Source: Gnetum montanum (Eukaryota; Streptophyta; Gnetopsida; Gnetales; Gnetaceae). From it: 64,000 bases of DNA. This document shows, piece by piece, positions 57,135-64,000 of this stretch (its first letter is position 1; each line of letters begins with the position of its first letter). The stretch lies in contig MNCI01018030.1 of the NCBI GenBank assembly GCA_015680685.1, forward strand, positions 31,401-95,400, read 5' to 3'. Under the pieces are notes generated by a model. The model made no database searches and was not told the DNA's origin. It was given only the letters and a program-made list of their open reading frames with translations. A program made the position numbers and the translations under genes.

Positions 57135-57700
57135 TGTGACATCCCATCCTCAGATGTCATGGAAAACATCAAATATACATTATATTAGACATCATGCATA
57201 AATAAGATAACATGGGAAATGTCCAATACACGTTACATTCAATATTAGGTGTAAACAAAATAATAGGAAAATGCAAAGGAAAAAAAATTCTTTATTAATG
57301 TGGAATCGAGTATCTGGATCATGCTTTGAGTATTCCTTGGGCTTATCTTCCTTCAACATCTATTCCTTAGAGGCAATCCAACACTGCCACCACAATTAGG
57401 CTTATAACCAACTAGAAGGAATGGCTAGTCCTCCTCCTATCCTACGTCACCTAGCACTTGTTACTTGCCTTTACTACCTCCACAACTCCATGCTAATATG
57501 ACCTCTAATGCTAAAGTATAAATGCCTTAGGTCAAATCCTTAAAGGTCACCTTGAGAGACATGCCTATTATTACAATGCATCCTTTCATGTATGAATTAC
57601 AACTATCCCTTCAGGTCTTGTTACAATAATCTCAAGATTAGTTATGAAGAGACACAATCTTTATTATGTAATAGCATCATTCAAGAATGGGGATGTGACA
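57135..57700. repeat. Repeat G, copy 2: solo-LTR-like element (566 bp)
   Basis: It has terminal inverted repeats TGTGACATCCC and GGGATGTGACA. Flanks TCAAA and CCAAG could be a decayed 5-bp duplication (two transitions). A solo LTR is preferred; a short TIR element is the alternative. Confidence 0.65.
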
Positions 57701-57819
57701 CCAAGTCAAGTAGCAATGATGCTATGAATAAAAAATAATTTTTAAAGAATGGGTTATCTATTTTTTGCCCATTGTGTAAAAGCTTATGCATAAGTCTCTA
57801 CCCAAGCCTTAGAATCTCC

Positions 57820-57840
57820 TCCATACTATAAATAGAGGGG
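57820..57840 (+). promoter_or_regulatory. TATA box and CT-rich start region outside the inverted repeat
   Basis: ACTATAAATAGAGGGG at 57825-57840 is followed by a CT-rich stretch (CTCTCACTCTCAC). It looks like an LTR or gene promoter feeding into the left arm of the inverted repeat; no gene is recognised downstream. Confidence 0.4.
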
Positions 57841-57960
57841 ATGTTTACTCTCACTCTCACTTTCTTCCAAGGAAGAGGAGACTATTCTCATTAGAGGGTT
57901 GAGAAGTTGAGAAGAGGAGAGGGAGAGTTTCTGTTCCTTGCTTGTTCTTAGCCATCTCTC

Positions 57961-60797
57961 AGGCTCTCTTGAGTATTCTTCTAAGCTTTTCAAAGGTCTA
58001 TTTTTTTATTGCTATCAAAGGATTTTTAAACTACTTTTTGGGAATTGGTTGACTAATTCAAAGGACTATTTTTTCTAATTTTATGAGAGGATTTGAGTAG
58101 CACCTTAGACTTGTAGTTTGATGTTGATTTCTTGAGGCTATTGGCTAGACAAAAACCTATATTTGAGCCATCTTTTCCATTTCCAAATTTGTCAAGTTCA
58201 GCTTTTAATGTGTGCATTTCAAACCTTTATTGTACAAAATTTTTAATAGGTGTTTCAAGGTATATTATCTTGGACAAGTAAGCATTATTCCATAAGGACA
58301 TGTGGAATTTCTTGGGAGTAATGAATTATGCATGAAGTCTCTCATATGTCTTGGATATGATTTTTGGCATGCATGTTTTGGGCTTATGAGTTATAGCATT
58401 TTTTTATGTCATGTGCTCTAGGTATTTCATGTTTTTGTGATCATGTTTTTTATAAAATAAATGTCCTCCATCATTCTATCCAAGGCTAGTGCAGCCTAAA
58501 AGGGCTTAGTTCTTAGAGGAGCTTAATGGTGTTAATCCCCCACCATTTTATCCAACCTTGGTATACTTCTTTTTTGGACTACAAGATGTCGTAGGGTTGG
58601 AAAGACATTGGGTATCACAAATGGATGGCCAAAGGATCCATTGAGTAATCATTTTAAAATTAAAACTAAAGTAATGCATATTGAGGGTTTTTGATGTATT
58701 TTGTTAAGTGCACATGTTCAATGTTGTTGATCCTTTTTGGATTAGTTTTTAGGGATTTTTAAGAAGTTACCATGTCCCAAATCATTGTTCAAGCCTACAT
58801 TTGCCTTAATGTGAAAACATGAGAGGCTAGAGAACTTATTAATGAAGATTTTAAAGTTTTGAACCATGTTAATCCATCATGATGTTCAAGCTTGGTGCAC
58901 ATCCAATTTTATTGTTATTGTTGCTTTTCATATTGCACATGAACATATGGGATTTTGTTTATTTTCTACTACATAAAATCAAAATTTTTATTCTTTAACA
59001 ATGCTAGTATAGATACTACCATTTTTTTTCTTTTTGATATTGTCTAGCATTACTATTTTTTATTTCTTAGATATAGGTAAAAATGAAATTCATAACCATT
59101 ACACATAGAATCTGCTTCTCTCTCTATCCCCCCTCTCTCTAAGAAAAAGAAAATTAGAGAACTTTTATTCTCTATTTTAAACTAAGAAATTAAGAAAAAT
59201 ACGAACTATTATTGTTGTTGTTGTTGACTAGTAATCTATTTCCCAAGGTTCTATCTTCCAATTGTAGATATTGTAGAGCCTAAAAGATACTTAGGGTGAT
59301 GAAAAAATAAAAAAAAATAAAACATTGTTAAATCCCAACTCCCATGAACTATGTGGATCATAATTTCAATCTTATTTTTAGACACTCCATCTCCCCTAAA
59401 CATAGATTTGATTTCTAAAAAACTTAGCCCCTACTTTCAGACTTTATTTGCCCAATTTTAGATGCTTAAAAATATAGAAAAACATTGGCTAATTTTCCTA
59501 TGAAAAAAAACCCAAACTATTGTCACTCTCTCCATTATATGATGAAATCTAGTTCTTATATGTCATTTAAAATACACTTGAGATGCACAATTGCTTCTTT
59601 CATTTGTATGATGAGAATATTGCACATTGAAAGCTTGGAAGTCTCCTTGGAGTAAGTATTTCATTACATGAATGTTTAGTACATTTTATCTTAATTAGAT
59701 TTCCCTTTCATGCAAAGTAAATACTATTTTTTTTTTTGCTTCAACATGCTAAATCCATTTATTTATCAACAATTATATTATTTTATTTGTGCAAAGAACA
59801 AAAAGAAAACATATGGGTGATAATGTAAGTTTATTTTCTTTCCATAAAATTAACCCACGTAAATTATGATTAGAAGTCCTTTAAGCCCTAGGATAAGTAA
59901 TTCACCTAAACTCATATTTATAATTTGGTGGATGATGCTTTTGATTAGCATATAATGTGTGAAGCATGTAGTAATTTTAGGGATCATTAACTAATCATTT
60001 TAATAATAATATATTCATCCCCATATGTTGAATGGATGGGTTTCATTGTTTATTTATTTTGCATACACACGACCCTAGATATGAAGATGAGCATCACTAC
60101 CCAACCCTACTTGTGCATATGCTTACTTCGGCTTAATATCCTAAGTCATTGGACCTAAGGGGGTTGAGTTGCACAACATCCAAATATTTTTAATAATTCA
60201 AGCATCATTCATAAGTGTGTATCCAACTCACACACAATCTTAATGACTTATCTTGGGGGTATATCGAGGTGCAGGCCAAAAATAATGTGGAAATCTAAAA
60301 CTATATTGCATAGGAAAAGTTATGGAAACCTATACATTTTTTATTTCTAGCTATTGTTTGAAGCCTATTATAGATTAAATGATCTTATATGACAAAAACA
60401 TACTGGAGGACTAGGAGCACATTCAACCACACAAATGTCATTAAGTGAGTCACACAAATGTTTGATGTTTTTTAGCTTTTCAAGTGATGGGAAGTGTTAG
60501 CAAGCACCCTAGGTGATGCTAGTTTTTTTAGATGTCATAGTGCTACTAAAATTAGATGATATGTAGTAGATGCATCAATCCTTAGAATTATGAGTAGTGA
60601 CAAGGTCTCATCCTATCAACAACTTGTTAGGTATAATGAGAGAAGGAGGTATGTAGGCCCTATAGTCAACCCATCATCATGAGTCACATCCTTATTAGTT
60701 TCTATGTAAGTATAATCCCATGTTTTAATAGAATTGGAAAAGTAAAAAAATTACTAATCTTCAAAGTATGGTTATTAGGGGGTCCTACTAGTAATAA
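57961..60797 (+). repeat. Left arm of a large inverted repeat
   Basis: It aligns in reverse complement with 61117-64000. Matching landmarks include GATTTCTTGAGGCTATTGGC at 58128 (right arm GCCAATAGCCTCAAGAAATC at 63838), the GATGTCGTAGGGTTGG region near 58588, TATCTTGGGGGTATAT near 60250, and GGGGGTCCTA at the inner end. No coding domain was recognised. Confidence 0.75.
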
Positions 60798-60886
60798 AAG
60801 TGAATTATAGCCCTAGTATAATGCCTCACATTTGTGCATCTGACCTTAGTACTCTATTAAATACTTAGACTTTAATTTGTTTTAAA

Positions 60887-61116
60887 GCTTATATATATTT
60901 GTAGATGTGCCTAATACTTCTTACTGATATGAAGACCATTGTTTGGGAGACATAAGCAAAATTACTATTTAATTCTAATTTTTATCTTTTTTTTATTTTA
61001 AGTTTTTATATATATATATATATATATATAATGACTATGCATTGAAAAGTTTAGCATTAGTTTAGAATAATATTAGAAAATTAACATGATGTAGATTCAT
61101 GATTTGTTTTGACATT
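60887..61116. repeat. Repeat F, copy 2, forming the loop of the inverted repeat
   Basis: It is homologous to 37405-37620. It contains an (AT)n run at about 61009-61030. Its right end coincides with the start of the right arm at 61117. Confidence 0.7.
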
Positions 61117-64000
61117 GTAGGACCCCTAATAATCACCTTTCAAAAATCAATACATTTTTTTTCTTTTCCAATCCTCTAAAAACATGGGATTATGCTTACA
61201 TTAGCAACTAATGATAGGATGATTACAATGTCTATGTACCTCCTTCTCTAATTAGACTTAACAAGTTGTTGATAGGATGAGACCTTACCACTTTTCATAA
61301 TCTTAAGGATTCATGCATCTAGTTACATATCATCTATCTTTAGTACCAAGGTGATTGCTAACACTTTGCATTACTTGTGAAGTTAGAAAACATTAAATAT
61401 TTGTGTGACTCACTCATTTTGAGTTTTATTTTACAAGCAACACCAATAAATGTGTTTGGATGTACTCCTAGTCCTTCCCTATGTTTTTGTCATACAAGAT
61501 CATTTAATTTATGATAGGCTTTAAACAGTGGCTAAGAATAAAAAATGTATAGGTTTGAATAACTTTGCTTATGTAATGTGGTGTTGCATTCCCACATTGA
61601 AGGCCATCTAACACAAAGAACCCAGTCACCATCTAGCTGTAAGTTGGGTTATCTTCAAGTTCTAAACTACACAAACAAGACTTGGCTCATCCATCATTTT
61701 TGGACTACACCTCAATATACCCCCAAGATAGGTAATTTAGGATCATACGTGCAATGAGTACACACTTACAAATGGTGCCTACATCATTGAAAATATTCCA
61801 ATATTGTGCAACCCAACCCCCTTAGGTCCGATCGCTCAGGATATTAAGCTGAAGCATATGTACAGGTAGGGTTGGATAGTGGTGCTTATCTCTACATCTA
61901 GGGTAGGGTGTAGGCAAAATAAATAAATAATGCAATCCATTCATTCAAGATATGGGAATGAATATATTATTATCAAAGTGATTAGTTAATGAGCCCTAAA
62001 AATACTACATGATTCACATAATGCACACCAATCAAAAGCATCATCCACCTAATTACTAACTATAAGTTTATGTGAATTTCTTATCCTAGGGCCCAAAGGA
62101 CTTCTAATCATAATTCATGTAGGTTAATTTTATAGAAAATAAATAAACATACATGATCGCACAGATATTTTCTTTCTTTTCTTTGCATAAATAAAACAAT
62201 GTAATTGCTGATAAATAAATGGGGCCAACACATTGTAGCAAAAATAAATAAATAATATTCACTTTTCATGAAAGGAAAATCTAACTATGACAAAATGTAC
62301 AAACACTCATGTAATGAAAGGCTTACTCCAAGGAGACTTTCAAGCTTCCAAGATGCAATATTCCCATCATATAAATGAAAGAGGTAACTATGCATCTCAA
62401 GTGTATTTTAAATTAACTAGCTCACACCATACAATGGAGAGAGTTACAATAGTCATGCTTTTTTTTCATAGGAAAATTAGCCAATGTTTTCCTCTATTTT
62501 CAAGCATCTAAAATTGGGCAAAGAAATTTTAAAAGTAGGACATGAATTCTTAGAAATCGAATCTGAATTTAGGAGAGATGGAGGGCCTAAAAATAAATAT
62601 GAGATTATAATCCACATAGCTCATAAGAGTTGGGATTTGACAAGGTTTTGTTATCTTTTTATTTTTATTTTTTTCCGTCTCAACCAAGTGTATCTTTTAG
62701 CCTCTATAATGTCACTATTAGGAGATATAATCTTAGGAAATAGATAACCAACCATAAAAAATATAAAAATAATAGTAAGGATCCTTTTTTTTCTTAGGAT
62801 AACATAGAGAATAGAAAATTTATAAATTCCTTTTCTTGAAAAAGAAAAAAGAGAAATAAAGGCAAATTCTATATGTGATTGTTGTCAATCCCATTTTTAC
62901 CATATCTGAGAAATTAGAAAATAGTAAATTCTAGATAATAACAAAAAGAAAAAAAATGGAAGTCTCTATACTCTCATTATTAAAGAATCAAAATTTTGAT
63001 ACTATGGAGCAAAAACAAAAATATCATATGCTCATGTGCAATATGGAAAGGACTAACAATAAAATTTGATATACATTATGCCTAAACACCATGATAGATT
63101 AACATGGTTCCAAACTCTAACATCTTCATTAATAAATTTTCAAACCTCTCATGTGTTCACATTGAGAAAATGTAGGCTTGAACAAAGGACCATTTAACAA
63201 TGATTTAGGAAATGATAACTCTCTTAGAAACCCCTCAAAATTGACCCAAAACAGAACATGTGTAGTTAACAAAAGACACCAAAAATCCTCAATATGCATA
63301 GCTTTGTTTTTAATATTAAAATGAGTCCTCAATGGACCCTTTGGCCATATAGTTGTGATACACCAAGTCTTTCTAACCCTACAACATCTTGTAGCTCATA
63401 CAAGAAGAACACTAAGGTTGGATGAAATGATGGGAACTAACACCATCAAGCATCTCTAAGGACTAAGCCCTTGTAGCCCACACAAGAGATCACCATCCTT
63501 GGATAGAATGATGGATGGTATTTATTTTATAAAAATAAAAATGATGCTAAAAACATGAAATATCAAGTGCACATGATACAAGAAAATGATAACTCATAAG
63601 CCCAAAACATACATATCAAAAATCAAATCCAAGACACATGATGGACTTCATGCATGACTCACAACTCACAAGAAATTCTACATTCCCTCATGAAATAATC
63701 CTCACTTTTCCAAGCTAATACAAATTCAAATACCTATTAAAAATTTTGTATAGCAAGGGTTTGAAATACACACCTTTAAAGTTGAACTTGACCAATTTGG
63801 GAAGGGAAAAGATACCTCAAAGTTGGATTGTTATCTAGCCAATAGCCTCAAGAAATCAACTTCACATTGCAGGTCCAAGATGTTGCTAAAATACCCTCAC
63901 AAAATCAAAGAAAATAGTCCCTTAAGTCAACCAAATAGTCACCAAAAAATCAATCAAAAAAGCCTCCAAAAATGCAGCAAAATCAACCTCCCAAGAGCCC
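61117..64000 (-). repeat. Right arm of the large inverted repeat (runs to the window edge)
   Basis: It starts TAGGACCCCTAATAATCACC, the complement of the left arm's inner end GGTTATTAGGGGGTCCTA. It continues in register with the left arm to the last base of the window. The arms differ at many positions, so they are old or of separate origin. Confidence 0.75.

Noticed and set aside
57826-57838. A host gene promoter at the TATA box near the inverted repeat
   Set aside because: No coding exon follows on either strand; an LTR promoter is as likely.

Overview
The window is plant nuclear DNA made almost entirely of nested, decayed LTR retrotransposons. The clues are Ty3/gypsy reverse transcriptases with Athila-type and Ogre/Tat-type signatures, plant-type introns, U3 promoters with TATAAATA boxes, heavy CpG loss, and no intact host gene. 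A large-genome seed plant fits; the species cannot be told from the sequence. Most genes carry several stop codons, so they are annotated as pseudogenes.

Layout. Element A (+, Athila-like) enters from the left edge and ends at 37404. Its pol is split by element D (minus, 5' LTR 562-1521, the CpG-richest and so probably youngest) and by element B (minus, Ogre/Tat-like, 2507-29930, LTRs about 1.7 kb). B is interrupted by element C (+, 16942-25070), which has gag and an accessory gene but no pol. After A comes AT-rich DNA with a short repeat (F), a solo-LTR-like repeat (G), a decayed EEP-family (CCR4/PDE12/Angel-like) nuclease pseudogene at 39.3-40.1 kb, and a minisatellite. Element E (minus, 42986-56640) is a complete Athila-like element with a near-perfect target-site duplication. 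The right end (57.96-64.0 kb) is a very large inverted repeat with arms of about 2.9 kb, one running to the window edge.

Most interesting system. A, C and E each carry a third gene (ORF3) in the env-like position between pol (or gag, in C) and the 3' LTR. In all three the gene is 2.8-2.9 kb, starts ATGGC, begins directly after a splice-acceptor AG, ends at an aligned stop, and encodes an N-terminal domain followed by a long coiled-coil-like C-terminal half. Upstream of each lies a TATA box and a block that imitates the U3 of that element's own LTR: GATATC motifs in C, TTGAC..GGCC motifs in A, and TCAATG motifs in E. A 0.3 kb leader intron follows. Element B does something comparable in reverse. 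The very long interval between protease and reverse transcriptase (probably the Ogre-type pol intron, about 6.1 kb) holds an antisense multi-exon gene with a HAD/FCP1-like phosphatase domain, preceded by a block resembling B's own U3 and a TATA box. The shared idea is an accessory gene with a private, spliced promoter that stays matched to the element's LTR.

Assembly cautions. Single N bases at 17927 and 18243 bracket a segment that appears inverted inside C gag. The single N at 48546 sits at a duplicated overlap. A 33-N gap at 20851-20883 lies just downstream of C's internal TATA box.
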